Counted from the stretch's first letter, positions 25,535 through 39,002 are shown. The stretch is 64,000 nucleotides of DNA from Phoebastria nigripes (GCA_035582835.1 JAYKAV010003095.1:164294-228293), one strand, 5' to 3'. Notes: generated by a model not told the origin, from the letters alone. A program made the numbers and translations.

Positions 25535-25700
25535 ACTTAAGAGCTGTCATTATTTCTTTTCTAAATTGAATGGCCTCCCCATGGAAATAGTGGAAGCCAT
25601 GTTGCATGGGGCTTTTAAAACAAAATTGAACAAAAGACTAAAAACATTACAATGAGCAATTCTGAACTAGCAGTAGACGGACCAGATAACTGTTAGTTTA
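25535..25700 (+). mobile_element. Old CR1 LINE fragment, plus strand
   Basis: This is a ~165-bp relic of the very end of a CR1 ORF2 and its 3' UTR. Signature pieces in order are 'ttgaatggcctccccatgg', 'aatagtggaagcc', 'ggggcttttaaaacaaaat' and 'gacggaccagataact'. These correspond to the '...LP.EVVE...FK.K.D' end of the protein and the 'GACCAGATGA' segment of the tail. It belongs to a different and older subfamily than the copies at 30 and 61 kb, is not open in any frame and has lost its octamer tail. Confidence 0.7.
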
Positions 25701-27608
25701 TTTCCTTCCCAATTTTTTAAAATTACTATCATTATCGGAGAGAGTAAGGATCTTCACAAAGAACCACTCATTATTTATTTCTCAGTAGTAAAATATCAGG
25801 TCGTGTGACTGCAATGAAATATAATTAAAGTGACACTACTTCAATTTGTACATGAAAATACTGACCCAGCCTTGGGAAAGGTGCAGACTTTAAGCAGTTT
25901 ACACAGTCATTTTAGACAAGTCAAAGTTCTGAACATGCTATTAAAGAAAGTTACAATGCAATACAATGCAATGAGTATCCTTTCTGGATGGATAAGCATG
26001 TTACAGTGCCCACTTATTTTCTTCTTTGGCTAATAAACAGAGTGACGATAACATGGATCAGAGTGAATAGCTTTCTTTTGCCATTGTTTTACATTCTGGA
26101 TTATTTTACAATTAAAAGTAGCAGTGCCAATGACCTTCATTTTCTTAAATTACTTGCACTAGGAAATGCAATTAATATTATTAAAAGATTGATACTGAAA
26201 ACTAGCTGCTGTTATTGGTGATGTGTTGGGAGAACACCCCTTTAAAACTTTTCCCATTTATTCTTGAGAGAAAACACTCTACTCTTGGAGGAAAAACTGC
26301 AGCTGGTAATGGATAATGGTGTCTCACATTTAAAGAAAATGCTAGGACCACTTTAGAGTCAGACAAAGCATTAACTACTTTTAGATGTATATAAATAAGT
26401 AAAAATCACATAGTTGTCAGTTTTTCAGTTCATAAGGAAACATTTGCTTGCATATGAAATGCTTCTGTAAGGTTTTCCGATTTCTCTCTAAGCCAGTAAA
26501 TCAGAATCGAATACCCTAAGGAAAAATTAAGTTAACCTGCGAAAGGAAAGGAATTTTCCTGTGAAAGAAAAATCAGGACCAAAGGCAGTACTACAAAATG
26601 CAGAAAATAATGTCTATGTGAGAAGAAAATAAAAATATATAGAAGTTTAAAAAGTCTATATGGATTTTTTTCAGCAATCTATGTGCAAAAGCTTATGGGG
26701 AAAAGAAAATCAGATCAAAAACTTAGGGTATAAAAATGCAGAGAATGAGCTTTATACATTTTCTTTAAACCCCAGAGGGAATAAAGCAAACATTAAGGGT
26801 AAGAATCACTATAGAAGACTCACTATTATATGTTAAAACTAATTTTCTCTGTTTATAAACATCCCCCTAATTTGTGCATCTGATTCCTTTTATGTCACTG
26901 CTGTTGGTAGGCTCCTGTGCAGTTCTGANTCTCTTATGTGCATCTTTCTCTGAATCATTTTTAGTTTTCTAGAATCTACAGTAATTAGCTGTTCATGCTT
27001 ATATCTTGTTTTATGGTGCAATGCTTTTCCTTTCAAGTAATTCTTCCCTCTCATTTGTTTAAGATGTTGACACAACTTTTAGCTTTNATCTGTGTAGACT
27101 ACAATTGGACACAAAATGCTTCATATTGCCATGCCTTTTTTACAATTTATAAAAATATAGCCTGAACAGTGTCTTGAAAAAGAAGTTTTACTTATATAGG
27201 CTAACAGCTAAATTCGACATCCTAAAAGACCCACCAACACAAATACTTAAACCCAATTTTCATAAAATACTTAGTCATGTTTTGCTGACATTTCACCTGC
27301 CTTCTAGAAATAGTGGTCCAAGTTTAAAAAATATTTCACAAATAGTGAACTGGATGTTCTCATTTCTGTGAAAAAGATAACAGTTCCTTATGACATTTTA
27401 TTATAGCTCTCAAAATATGACTGAAGTGTTTACTACAGGTGAAAANCAAACACCATTTGGGGAGAGTGTTTCATTTACAGAGGGGGCAGTTAGAGAAGTG
27501 AAGGAGTGTCGTTTTCTCATCCAGGAGGTACCAGCCTGAGATTTTCCATAACCTTACACTAAAAAGCCGTTCTCTTCTTTATTCAGAGGTAAAAGCTTAT
27601 TTACTTTC

Positions 27609-27635
27609 CTGTTCTGACTCTGGAGTCAGGAACAG
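27609..27635. repeat. Short near-perfect inverted repeat
   Basis: A 12-bp arm 'ctgttctgactc' and a 13-base arm 'gagtcaggaacag' are separated by two bases and pair with a single one-base bulge. No T tract follows and no function is evident. Confidence 0.6.
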
Positions 27636-27983
27636 CCAGGCATTATTATTTCTTCTTTGTCCTTCCTAAGGAAGACAGTGAGTCAGGTGGATCATCTGAG
27701 ATGGTGGCCTGCAACCCCANCTGCCTTCAGGTGTCACCCTGGTTCTCTTTATTTATTTATTGATGTATGCTGACTTTCAGTGATAAATAACTTTTGCTTA
27801 ACAATTTCAAGGAGTTTGTCTGAACTTTTGGTTTTATTGTCCCAAGGTGCAGAAACATTTCAGGAAAAAAGTGAGAAACATATACTACCTGGCAACTTTA
27901 GAAACAGGAAAGAAATCCATCATCTGTTTTTACAAATTTCAAGAAACTCAGCTGCCATTGGGAAGCCTCTCCAAATATTTTCT

Positions 27984-28019
27984 AAAAAAGAAAGAAAAAG
28001 AAAAAGAAAAAGAAAAAAA
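27984..28019. repeat. (GAAAAA)n microsatellite
   Basis: An interrupted purine repeat of GAAA/GAAAAA units. Confidence 0.85.
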
Positions 28020-29980
28020 CCAACATGAAGGCTTAAATAAATTAATATTAACTAGGGAAATTTAAATTACTTTCCAAATAATTCTTGAAGCCAAAATCTT
28101 AATTTTCAAAGGAAGAATAACAGCTATGCAATGTTCACCTTACATGCAACGCTTTATAAGACTTTATTAATCTGGCATTTAAGATAAAAAATCATAGTAG
28201 AAAATAAAATAAGTTTAAATTCTTTGCTGACTGTCCTCTAAATCTCTCAAACCCTTATACTTTGTGTGTTAGCTGAAGATTTGTTCTGCCAAAAGCAGTG
28301 CTAACATTAACAGCTGCAGGCTGACAGTTCGCATTAACTGTTGCAACTCAGAAGAGTGTGACCCCTGTCTTAGGTGTCTCTTGTTCTATCCTATCAGACA
28401 TAATACAGAGGAAAAAATTGTGCTACCAAGAAAATCCCAAGGACCAAAAAAGTCATCAGCAGCAAAAGTGCTAACCTACGTTTTCGGTCAGCTTTACAGG
28501 AAGAGCTGCAACAAAATATTCAATAACTGTACAAAACCCAACTACTTCTGTACGCTTCTCCTGACTCACCTGGAGAAGTGTTGAAGTGGCTGTCTCACTA
28601 CAAGGAACTTGCGACAGTTGTGCCTTCTGCTGACCAATTCTCTCTCAAGTGATATTTGATCAAGAGCTCACAACATAGCCCAGTGAATACGATTTGCCAT
28701 GACTAGTAACAAGTTGCAGGCTTTGCACTGCCCCAGCAGCTCAGGGTCTCAAGGCTTGTCTGGGCTTGCTGTGAACCCACCTGGGTTCAGCCTGGTTCAG
28801 CAGTTGCTGAGAGGAGCAGTGCCTGTGGGCTCTCCTGTTTTAGCTTTGCCCTGTGATCCCCAGTACAGCACCAGTCTGACAGAGGCTGGAATCAGTGGGT
28901 GACAAACAACAGCCCTTCATAGCAATGACAACTGGGAACTGATGGGAAGACAGTGGCTTGTGTTAAAAGAAGGTTTGAAAGTGGCGCAAGACTAAGGAAG
29001 AGGAAGAACCTGTCTTCATACTCCTCCCCATAAGGATGTCAGGATGCCAATAATTTGTTGTAAACACCACCTCTCCTTACACCAAGCCCACCCACACCTT
29101 TCCCCCCATCTTCCTGAGAAAGACAGAAATCATCAGTCTTGGGGCCCAGAGGGACACTGGAAGGGTGAGCATCACACGAGAGAAAAGAGAGAGACTGGTA
29201 AATGTTCCTTTATAATGCTTTTAAAGGTATTGCTAATGAGGCTTTTCTGCATTAATTTGGACTATAACTGATAGTACTGTCATAACTGGAGTAATAATAA
29301 TTGTTGTGTTTTGATTAGATTGCAAAGATTTTAATTAGAGTTACAGTAAATTCCTAGTTTTGTGTGATAGGCAAGTTCCCACTTGCCTATAACAGGATTT
29401 TGAGTGTAACAGTATAGGTCATCAGATGTGCCAGGTAAGAGAAGATAGTAGTTAATATGCCCTTGGATTTAGAGGTAACATTTTATACTGACTTGTTTTA
29501 TCATGCTTGAAGAGGGAGTAGGGCAGCAAAGGTGGCTCTGAAACACGTTTAAGGCATGATGTTAATGGTTGTCATATGGGATAAAGGCTAAAAATCTGCA
29601 AAGTTATTTTCTTTTCTATAAATTTTGAAAACTATCAGTAGATTTATGAGAAACAGATATTTAAAATCACAATAAACTTGACTCCATAAGCTGGCANGTA
29701 TCTTTTACCTGAAAAATAGGAGTGACATGGATCACTGTAGAAAGGATCTCTCTAATATAGATCACTCTTCTCATTGCTTTGGCTCAGGTGATGTCTTTGA
29801 TAAAAACAAGGCATGGGAGGAGGGAAGGAATTAATTATCTTTTGGATCTCTATATTCACAAAGAATCTAAGGTGGCATCCAAGCATCACATAAACATCGA
29901 CTGAAGCATCCCCTGAAGTCTGCCCACTTGGTAAAGCGGTTAAAGTGTGTCATGCTTTTGTCTGATACACACCCTTCTTC

Positions 29981-30025
29981 GCCTTGCCTTGCTTTGCCTT
30001 GCCTTGCCTTGCCTTGCCCTGCCCT
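29981..30025. repeat. (GCCTT)n microsatellite at the CR1 5' junction
   Basis: About nine GCCTT units (one GCTTT, one GCCCT) directly abut the 5' end of the CR1 copy that follows. Confidence 0.85.
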
Positions 30026-31441
30026 TGGGATCAGGATGTTTGGAAAGGAAAGAATGGATGGGGAGAACAATGGGCCGGAAGGAGGACCCAGGGAACTACA
30101 GGCCTCTCAGCCTGACCTCGGTGCCAGGGAAGATTATGGAGCGGGTCACCTTGGGGGCGCTCGCAAGCCATGTGCGAGACAACCAGGGGATCAGGCCCAG
30201 CCAGCACGGGTTCATGAAAGGCAGGTCCTGCTTGACCAACCTGATCTCCTTCTANGACCAGGTGACCCACCTAGTGGATGAGGGAAAGGCTGTGGATGTG
30301 GTCTACCTGGACTTCAGTAAAGCCTTCGACACTGTCTCCCACAGCATCCTCCTAGAGAAGCTGGCGGCTCACGGCTTAGACAGGTGTACTCTTCACTGGG
30401 TAAAAAACTGGCTGGACGGCCAGGCCCAGAGAGTTGTGGTGAATGGAGCGAAGTCCAGCTGGCAGCCGGTCACAAGTGGTTTTCCCCCAGGGCTCTGTTT
30501 TGGGGCCAGTCTTGTTCAATATCTTTATCAATGATCTGGATGAGGGGATTGAGTGCTCCCTCAGTAAGTTTGCAGATGACACCAAACTGGACGGGAGTGT
30601 CGATCTGCTCGAGGGTAGGAAGGCTCTGCAGAGGGACCTGGACAGGCTGGATCGATGGGCTGAGGCCAACTGCATGAGGTTCCACAAGGCCAAGTGCCGG
30701 GTCCTGCACTTTGGCCACAACAACCCCATGCAACGCTACAGGCTGGGGGAAGAGTGGCTGGAAAGCTGCCTGTCGGAAAAGGACCTGGGGGTGCTGGTTG
30801 ACAGCCATCTGAACGTGAGCCGACAGTGTGCCCAGGTGGCCAAGAAGGCCAATGGCATCCTGGCCTGTATCAGAAAGAGTGTGGCCAGCAGGACTAGGGA
30901 AGTGATTGTGCCCCTGTACTCGGCACTGGTGAGGCCGCACCTCGAATACTGTGTTCAGTTTTGGGCCCCTCACTACAAGAAGGACATTGAGGTGCTGGAG
31001 CATGTCCAGAGAAGGGCAATGCAGCTGGTGAAGGGTCTGGAGAACAAGTCTTATGAGGAGCGGCTGAGGGAACTGGGGTTGTTTAGCCTGGAGAAGAGGA
31101 GGCTCAGGGGAGACCCTATCGCAGTCTACAACCACCTGAAAAGAGGTTGCAGCGAGGTGGGTGTNGGTCTCTTCTGCCAAGCAACTAGCGATAGGACGAG
31201 AGGAAATGGCCTCAAGTTGCGCCAGGGGAGTTTTAGATTGGACATTAGGAAAAATTTCTTTACTGAAAGAGTGGTTAAGCATTGGAAGAGGCTGCCCAGG
31301 GAAGTGGTGGAGTCACCATCCCTGGAAGTATTTAAAAGACGTGTAGATGAGGCGCTTAGGGACATGGTTTAGTGGACGTGGTTGGGTTGACGGTTGGACT
31401 TGATGATCTTAGAGGTCTTTTCCAACCTTAATGATTCTATG
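30026..31441 (+). mobile_element. 5'-truncated CR1 LINE with reverse transcriptase
   Basis: This ~1.4 kb copy of a young CR1 non-LTR retrotransposon is the largest coding relic in the window. It covers the reverse transcriptase domain and C-terminal region of ORF2; the endonuclease domain and ORF1 are missing. Visible RT landmarks are [13 protein letters not shown] (about 30093-30131), [15 protein letters not shown] (about 30208), YLDFSKAFDTV (30304-30336, catalytic Asp of motif A) and FADDTKL (from 30569, catalytic Asp pair of motif C). Further on come [21 protein letters not shown] and [15 protein letters not shown] segments; the frame ends [11 protein letters not shown] with a stop at 31370-31372. 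The 3' UTR ends in one ATTCTATG octamer. A one-base insertion in the T/C run at 30477-30489 breaks the frame between motifs A and C; 30255 and 31165 are unresolved bases. Dead copy; the exact 5' boundary is uncertain by about 40 bp. Confidence 0.95.
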
Positions 31442-34400
31442 TCTGCACCTCAACCTACTATAGAGTGAAATAGATATAGTGCTGTTCACCAGACCTAGTA
31501 GCAACCTTATTATTGCAGCTCATTTTTCCATGTGGCTACTTTTTTTACCTTTTTTTTTTCCCCCACACTGTTATCCTCTTTCTTGACCTAAACTTTTTTC
31601 CTCAGTCCACCTCACACATATGGCACTTCATCGTGACCTATTCAAAGCACAGCTTCCAGCATCACTTTTCCTCTCTGACATTCTGCTGACCCGGGACTTC
31701 ATCTGAGGAGGCAGACTTCATCTGAAGGGTACAGAATAGCATCTCAACCAGGAACACTTCATTTTCCTAGGTAAAACTATGTTTTTTATTGTTGTGGTGG
31801 TGGGGGGGTGTTTTTTTGGGGGGTTAGGTGTTGTTTTGTTGTTGTTGGCTTTTTTTTCCAGATTCGATAGCACTTATCAGAACAGGTGGATGAAGGCACA
31901 AACAGGGATGGATAGCGTGTTGTCTCAAAAATAGGGATTTTGTAGGAGCTGAAGACACTTGAAAAATTGACTGGATGCAACAGTTTTCTCTGAAATAAAC
32001 AGGAAATAAGCTAAGTTCACAGACCTAAAAAAAGGCGTTACTTACCACTTTCTTTCCTTGGCGATGTAGCACAAATATTTGAAACTATGCAATTCACTTT
32101 TAAGAGTGGTCCAGAGTACACTAAGGAAGCTTGTTTTCAATCTCTTCTGCTCCTCTTTCTAAAAAGAATTCTGAAATTACTTACTGGATTGGGAGGAAGG
32201 ATATAAATATCCTCCATACTAGGTATACGCTTAAAATCTTAGTCACTGACTATATTCAGTTATCCCATATGAATAGACTGAAAGAGATTTATCAGAGAAG
32301 ACAAAATAACCCACAACAATATTACTTAAAGCCTTGAAGTTAGCTTTACTAGGAAATAGAAAATGGAGGTTCAGGTCTCTGAAAATAGCACAGAACTGAG
32401 TGTCTATCTTCCTTATCCTTCATGAGTGCTGTACTCATGCAATTATTGGCTAAATTAAATGACTGGATAAACTGGATTGTTCCTAACTGGAGAGTTTAAT
32501 CCAAGTCTCATCTTGCTATTTTGCTGTTTTCTCTCAAGGTGTTTGAAAATGAAAGAAAGGTTCCTTTCTTGTCAAGTAAAATTGGGGTCATCCAAAGCAC
32601 TTATTCTCTTCCATTACATGAATGAAAAATGAGTACAAAAATATTACACAACANGGAAGGAACGAATCAAACCATAAATAAGATACAGAAGGTGTAAAGT
32701 GCTACCAACTCAGGCAGCATTTTACATTTTCTTTGCTCTTATTTTTATGTGTGAATAGTTACATAAAATGCAAACTATTACAAAACCAAGTTTTATGTCT
32801 CAAGAGTTGTCTCAAGTGATTCTAACCTACAAAGGACATACAGTAATCATATCGACAGTGCGTGTATCCGATAGCTAACCAGGACACTATATTAAATAAC
32901 CTGTCATCTCAGTCTATTTCTGCTTGACAATGTCTCAAACAGCACCAAGGCCATCTTCATCATTGGTGTGAATTTTCACCCAGGCTGAAAGTATTAGTGT
33001 GTAAGAGAGATTGAATGGCCAAGCTGTGCTACCTTCTCAACCTGGGAGAATAATAATAATGGATGACAGAAATGCCCGTACAGATGCTACATTTGAAACA
33101 TTCATTCTATGATGCAACATAAGACTTTCTGTAATGGTCAATCTGAAACTTTTACTGGAAGTTGTGTCACTCAGTCCAAAACATACTGTCTCCTGCTGCA
33201 CTGAGCAGGAGTTTCTTGGTGTTTGGGTGTCTCTTTAAACATATGAAGTTGATAACTTCAAACATCTAAAGCAAAGGTTGAGGAACTACATTTTGTGTTG
33301 GTCCTGATTTAGAAAAGTTTTTCCAAGAAGCTGTCAGTTTCCTGCTCTGACTGCATTTTATGTCATCAAAATAAAGTCAGATAGCTTATTCTATTTTGGA
33401 GAATGATAATAGACTACACCAGCAAAAAGCGTTTTCAACCTTGGAGTACTAGCTAGTAAAAAAAAATAATAATCTGTTCTAAAGAGGTGGAGCAGGGTTA
33501 GCACAGGAATACATTTATTAGGCTAAGGAGAGCAAGTAGGCATGTCTGTTTATTAGCATGTGTTTTCACACAAACACAAACAAAGCCTTTTAGTGAGAAA
33601 AGAAGGAATCTTTATCACTTTGAATTGTACTCGTGCAACTTGTGTGAACCAGGACACATGACAAATGTCAACAAAGAAAGTGAGTTGGAAGAATGTGGAA
33701 AAGTGAAAGTTTTACTGTTGCCTGGAATGACAGTAAATGCTGCTATTCAAGTATATCTTAACCTGTCATCCATTAATACTTCAATAAGTATGCTGTTACT
33801 ACTGCCTTGGCAGCAATTTCCCTCTACCCTATACTTCATACCTCTTCTTTACATCTTCTTGTTCATTTACACTTTTTTTTTTTTTTTTTGACAAAGACAC
33901 AAGTATTCATGCGGTTCTTTGACTATCCTTTTCATAATCTGTCACTTTAAGACATCTAGGAACAGAAGAAATTAATGGAAACATCACTTCATTTGCCAGC
34001 AAATTGGAGGAAGAAACTAAAGATAGAACTTTTCAATTTGTTCAAAATCATGTAGCAATCTTCATTTCCATTATTTACAAAGGAAGAGGGCCCCAGAGAC
34101 AAGACACAAAAAGTAAAACAGTAAAGCATTAAAGAATAGGAAGTTGGAAGTAAATGTAATTGTAAGTAGTTCTCTTATTTTGACAATAACTGATATTTGA
34201 GTAGGGAATGGAAGAAATATGTCTGATCCAGGAAAACAGTTTCTAGACTAAACTAGAGAGAATAGGCACTCTTCTTTATTAGAACATATATTCACAAATG
34301 AGACACTCTGGTGGGTAAAGAAGGAAACTTTACCATACTCAACCTGTAACAAAATACACGGATGCATTTTTGTCAATCAGAACAAAAGACAAGTTACAGT

Positions 34401-35114
34401 GAAGGAATTGAGCCCCACAGAGCTACCCCCTCTCAACCAAACTAGAAGTATATCTTGCTCATTAAACAAATATGAACTGCCATGCAGTAGNATAGCATGG
34501 TCTTGCTTTTGCTTCTACTGTTACAACAACTAAAGCATGGAAGACGTTTGTTGGGGTTCATTTAGTCTCCAGGCTTTGTTCATACATTTCAAGCTCCTTG
34601 AACTACCACATTTTACCTGGTTGTAACCTGGTTATTGGGTTATATAATAAAAGGTTGGGTTAGGACCCAAACTGAAACTGCCAGCACTGAAGGAATTACT
34701 GTTTAAACACACACTAGGAAACAATCTCTGCCACCAGAGTGTTTTAAATAGTACTGTATAAAAAGACAAGATAGCATTGTTGCTTTTCTACTTTCCTTAT
34801 TGTGCCTCATCTTTTCTGTGTTACATATCTGCCTTCTATTCCCTTCTAAAGTCTCTTAATTTAATTCTTCTCAACCAGGTAATTTAGTGTTGNATAAAGA
34901 ACTTGGGTCCATGATAATATTTTAAAGAATGCATTGCCCTATAAAAGACTCATTCTCCACAAGGCCTCTTGCAGATCTGTGGCTAATGAAAGTTAAGCAC
35001 CTACAGAAGAGATGTCGGGCTACTGTTCTTTGACTCAGGATTATGGAAAATTGGGCCATGGAACATGCTGAGAAGTGATCTTGCCTGTTTCCCCTCCCAG
35101 TCTGCTCATGAGAG
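31442..35114. other. AT-rich non-coding DNA, no gene recognised
   Basis: Holds a G-rich stretch at 31795-31836 and a 12-bp direct repeat 'gacttcatctga' at 31695 and 31714. A T18 run lies near 33872-33889, at the end of a spurious 88-codon frame. No domain-bearing frame is seen. Confidence 0.65.
31795..31836 (+). other. G-rich tract, possible G-quadruplex
   Basis: Runs of GG, GG, G7, G6 and GG are spaced by T-rich loops. There are only two runs of three or more G, so a strict four-run quadruplex motif needs the long runs to be split. It is followed by TTG-rich sequence. Confidence 0.4.
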
Positions 35115-35290
35115 TTGGGCTGTCTAATCTCTCTCAATGTATAATGATTGACTGAGAATTCTCAGTTTTCTTAGATAGATTATTCCAGTGCTTAGAAAAC
35201 TATTTTCTAATATCAAACCTAAATCTCTCTGATGAAATTTCTACCCTCAGATTTTTCTCCTTTCTATTTGTTTTGTTTTATTCATTTCAC
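35115..35290 (-). mobile_element. Old CR1 LINE fragment, minus strand
   Basis: On the plus strand the sequence follows the order of a reverse-complemented CR1 3' coding end: 'ctgtctaatctctctcaatg', then 'aatgattga' and 'attattccagtgctta', then 'ttttctaatatcaaaccta', 'aatctctctgatg' and 'ctaccctcag'. Family sequences read 'TTATTCCAGTGCTTA' and 'CCTAATGTCCAACCTAAA' at these points. It is ~175 bp, strongly diverged and non-coding. Similarity may continue weakly past 35290. Confidence 0.6.
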
Positions 35291-38200
35291 ATCTACCAAA
35301 CCAGAAATTATGTATGTTAAGATCACCCCAAGCTGACACAAATCCACCCGTGCACTAAGTTGCTTTACATGTCTCCAACAAAGGGGGATCTTGGAGANAG
35401 TTGTTCATGGCTTCTCTCTCATGAACTACCACTTTGTGAACTTTAATCCTTTGTGCTCCGGGGACCAATTAACTTGCTATTCTTAGCACACAATATTAAG
35501 TAAGTCAATGTTAACCTTCCCAGAGCAGCACTTCAGATATATCTCTCTAATACATGTAGTGTACAGGAAGGGGACTGAAAGTCAAGAAGACTCGCATCAT
35601 AGGCAGCTCCTATCTGGTGATCAAAAAAATTGTCAACCCTTCCTTTTCTGTGTCTTCTGAGGTTGTAGAGGCCAATACAGTCCTTCATAAAATATGTACG
35701 CTTGTATGTGTACTTTGCTGTTCTCATATAGTGGGAATACCGCATGCTCAAATATACAATCTGCTACATTTTTTTCCAATTCAACAAACACCCAAATCTG
35801 ACTAATTCAGAGTGAATCAGATTAATTCATCTTTTCTCCAGGGCAGTCTTCTTAATGCGAGACTACTTTTATTCCTTATGGCTTGGTGTGTTTCATCCTC
35901 AGGGCTTTGGTTAACATTAGTCATCCTTCAGAAAGCTTCATTTTTAAAATTAATTTGGTTGCCATAATTTTAATTTTATGAGCAAGTAGTCTAGAATTTA
36001 ACAGAAAGTGATAATGTTGCTATTTCCTTTTTACTATCTTTGAAACATACTAGGAAAGTATGTGCATGCAGGATATAACAGAAGTCTATAAGTTTGGGTT
36101 TAAAAACTATAGAAAGAAAATTATCTTCTAGTCAATTCCAAACATTATTTTAAGAGTAATTATGTAGAAACATATCAAAACTATCCTTCTTTCAGCCCTT
36201 GTTAAATTCTAGGTGTGGGGGGGGAGATAGCAGAATCCTCTAGATCGGTTATAACATGTTTCAGCATTTTCATGGGTGCAAGTCTATGTGTAAAAGCATA
36301 TAAAACTTAAATGGTTAGAAGTCTTTCAGATACCTAAATGTCCGCAGTTTTTAAGCTGTTCAAAAATCTTTATTAGAAAGGAGTATGCTGTGTCATTACA
36401 AAGAAATGTCATGAGTGAGACTGTTAAAAGAAACAATCACTGCACTATCTGCACTCCCACTTATGCGAGTGTTAAACCTTCATGACAGTAGAGCTGGGAN
36501 AATGTTGAGTGTTCCAGATTTTAAAATAAGCCCTAGGCTTTTGCATCTTCAACTTTCACCCACTACAGTAAAAAAAAAGCCAAACAAAAAACCCACCTGC
36601 AAATTTACAAAAGGTGCAGCATGATTGTCTGCCGGAGTTAAATGGGATCATTGGGAAATGACTGCTCAAATGCCTCCATTAATTCCAGCAGCTGAAAGGA
36701 GAAAGGTCTGCTGGCAAAGAGGTTTCTGAGAGAGTCCCTGTGATGATGCTGTTTTGACCCTATTGCTCTTACTGGACAATTTCTGATGCCTACCTGAATT
36801 CTCTCTCAAAAGACAGACTTCCTCCTGTTTCTTCAGTCCTAAACAGATTAAATCTGTTTACCTTCAGGACACTGCCTGATAGAATACATGGAAAGGAAGT
36901 GTTGCTGTGGGAGGAAATTTTACAGAGATGGAGTATTTTTNTGTTATTGGTGGAACTAGATAATGCTGTCTGTCACTGAGAGTCAGGCTTATTTTGTCTT
37001 TGGCCATGCTCCAGAATAATTGGCAAATAAATTTACAGAAAGATGTTTTATATCTATCTTTAAACCAAATAAATGAACTAACACTAAAGAAATGACTGGA
37101 AAATGACTTTTGTTGTTGTTTTGCCTTTTTTTTTTTTTAAATGGGTGAATATTATTGATAGAAATAAGATAAAATAAAATCCCAGCCCTCATATTTTCAT
37201 TTGTTTTTTCATAAGCTTGAAGACAGTAACTGCTGGTTTTCAATATGGTCTGGCATTGGGCCTTAGTTCATTAACTACTTATCATAGAAGAATGGAACAA
37301 ACCAGCATTAAAAGCAAGGATATAGTGCCAGTTATTTCAGCAGGCTTCTATATATATTCTGCAGGTTAATGTGTACCATCAACACAGATTTTGTGCTCTC
37401 TTAAATATCACAAGAAAAGGACTAGTTTGTGTGTTTTCAACACAGCCATACACAAAATTACAGAGGAAGGCACAAACACTGACTCAAATAGGTGTAAACA
37501 TTGCAAAAGAAGAAATCTGAAATAAAAAAGAAAACATGATTTTTCTTTCTATTTCTGATATAANCCGCATGTGCTTATATTTAGGGCAGGTTGGGAACAA
37601 CTGTCACATATACCTATGAATGTAGGTTAATTCTTCCTGCAGTGTACTTGTGACCTTCAAACTACTGCTTTGAGTGGCTTACAGAGAGCCTCAATGCAGA
37701 ATATTCAATGTGCCCTTAGGTTCGTGTTTCTATCAGAGCAGGACCTGCCACTAAAGCCAGTCAGATCATATGCTTATAGCACTTGCTTATGCATATTATT
37801 TTAAAGGCAACAAGAGAAATGAATTAATAAATAATTTAAAATTAAGTGTAGCATCTTTTATATCTTCCAAAATGTCTCTATATAAACTACCATTTGTGAA
37901 TGGAACTTTGAGGGGGAAAATCTTTTGTTGTAACAGCTATCTCATAGCCAATTTTATAATAAAGAAATATTAGGAACTTTTAATTGCTCTTAGCAACTTC
38001 TTTTTTTCTGCACTGAAATAAATCAAACTACATCCTATCAGGAAATATCAAAAAATTAAACTCACATACATATTTGGTTGAGATGGCAGTGGGATTCTCC
38101 GCTTTATCTGAGTAACTCAGTGTTTAAATCCATTATCAGTACTAACTGCTACTGNGGTTCATTCAATAACCTACTCATTAGACAATCTTCTTTCACAAAG

Positions 38201-38487
38201 CAAATCTCAGATAATCTCTTCATATCATATTGCCAAAGGGCCAATCTTTATCAAATCATTTACGCATAGAATGATCTTTGCTTTCTATGGCAAGATCAGA
38301 AGGAAAATACTGATGCCTGTTTGATTCAGAACTTGCTGCATATGAGACTGGTGATGGCTTTTCTCTTTCACAGTCAGTACATACAAATAGCAGAATCCTC
38401 AAGCAAGACGCTACATGCATAAATCTAGTGCATGGATTCATTGACCAAAAGGTGAAGATCGATTTATACTCCAAAACCCAGAAGCTG
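35291..38487. other. AT-rich non-coding DNA up to the assembly gap
   Basis: No gene or transposon is recognised. A G8 run lies near 36217. Open frames are short and without motifs. Confidence 0.65.
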
Positions 38488-39002
38488 NNNNNNNNNNNNN
38501 NNNNNNNNNNNNNNNNNNNNNNNNNNNNNNNNNNNNNNNNNNNNNNNNNNNNNNNNNNNNNNNNNNNNNNNNNNNNNNNNNNNNNNNNNNNNNNNNNNNN
38601 NNNNNNNNNNNNNNNNNNNNNNNNNNNNNNNNNNNNNNNNNNNNNNNNNNNNNNNNNNNNNNNNNNNNNNNNNNNNNNNNNNNNNNNNNNNNNNNNNNNN
38701 NNNNNNNNNNNNNNNNNNNNNNNNNNNNNNNNNNNNNNNNNNNNNNNNNNNNNNNNNNNNNNNNNNNNNNNNNNNNNNNNNNNNNNNNNNNNNNNNNNNN
38801 NNNNNNNNNNNNNNNNNNNNNNNNNNNNNNNNNNNNNNNNNNNNNNNNNNNNNNNNNNNNNNNNNNNNNNNNNNNNNNNNNNNNNNNNNNNNNNNNNNNN
38901 NNNNNNNNNNNNNNNNNNNNNNNNNNNNNNNNNNNNNNNNNNNNNNNNNNNNNNNNNNNNNNNNNNNNNNNNNNNNNNNNNNNNNNNNNNNNNNNNNNNN
39001 NN
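38488..39002. other. Assembly gap (515 unknown bases)
   Basis: A continuous run of N. Frames that appear to cross it are meaningless. An A23 tract lies about 130 bp to its right, and the gap content is unknown. Confidence 0.99.

Larger units (their letters stand above)
25701..29980. other. AT-rich non-coding DNA, no gene recognised
   Basis: Holds a near-perfect hairpin at 27609-27635, a GAAAAA repeat at 27984-28019 and a somewhat GC-richer patch at 28690-28920 that I cannot identify. Open frames are 60-80 codons without motifs. Confidence 0.65.

Noticed and set aside
30470..31282. 270-codon minus-strand frame
   Set aside because: It is the antisense shadow of the CR1 reverse transcriptase frame; the matching shadow recurs opposite the CR1 at 61 kb (61026-61583).
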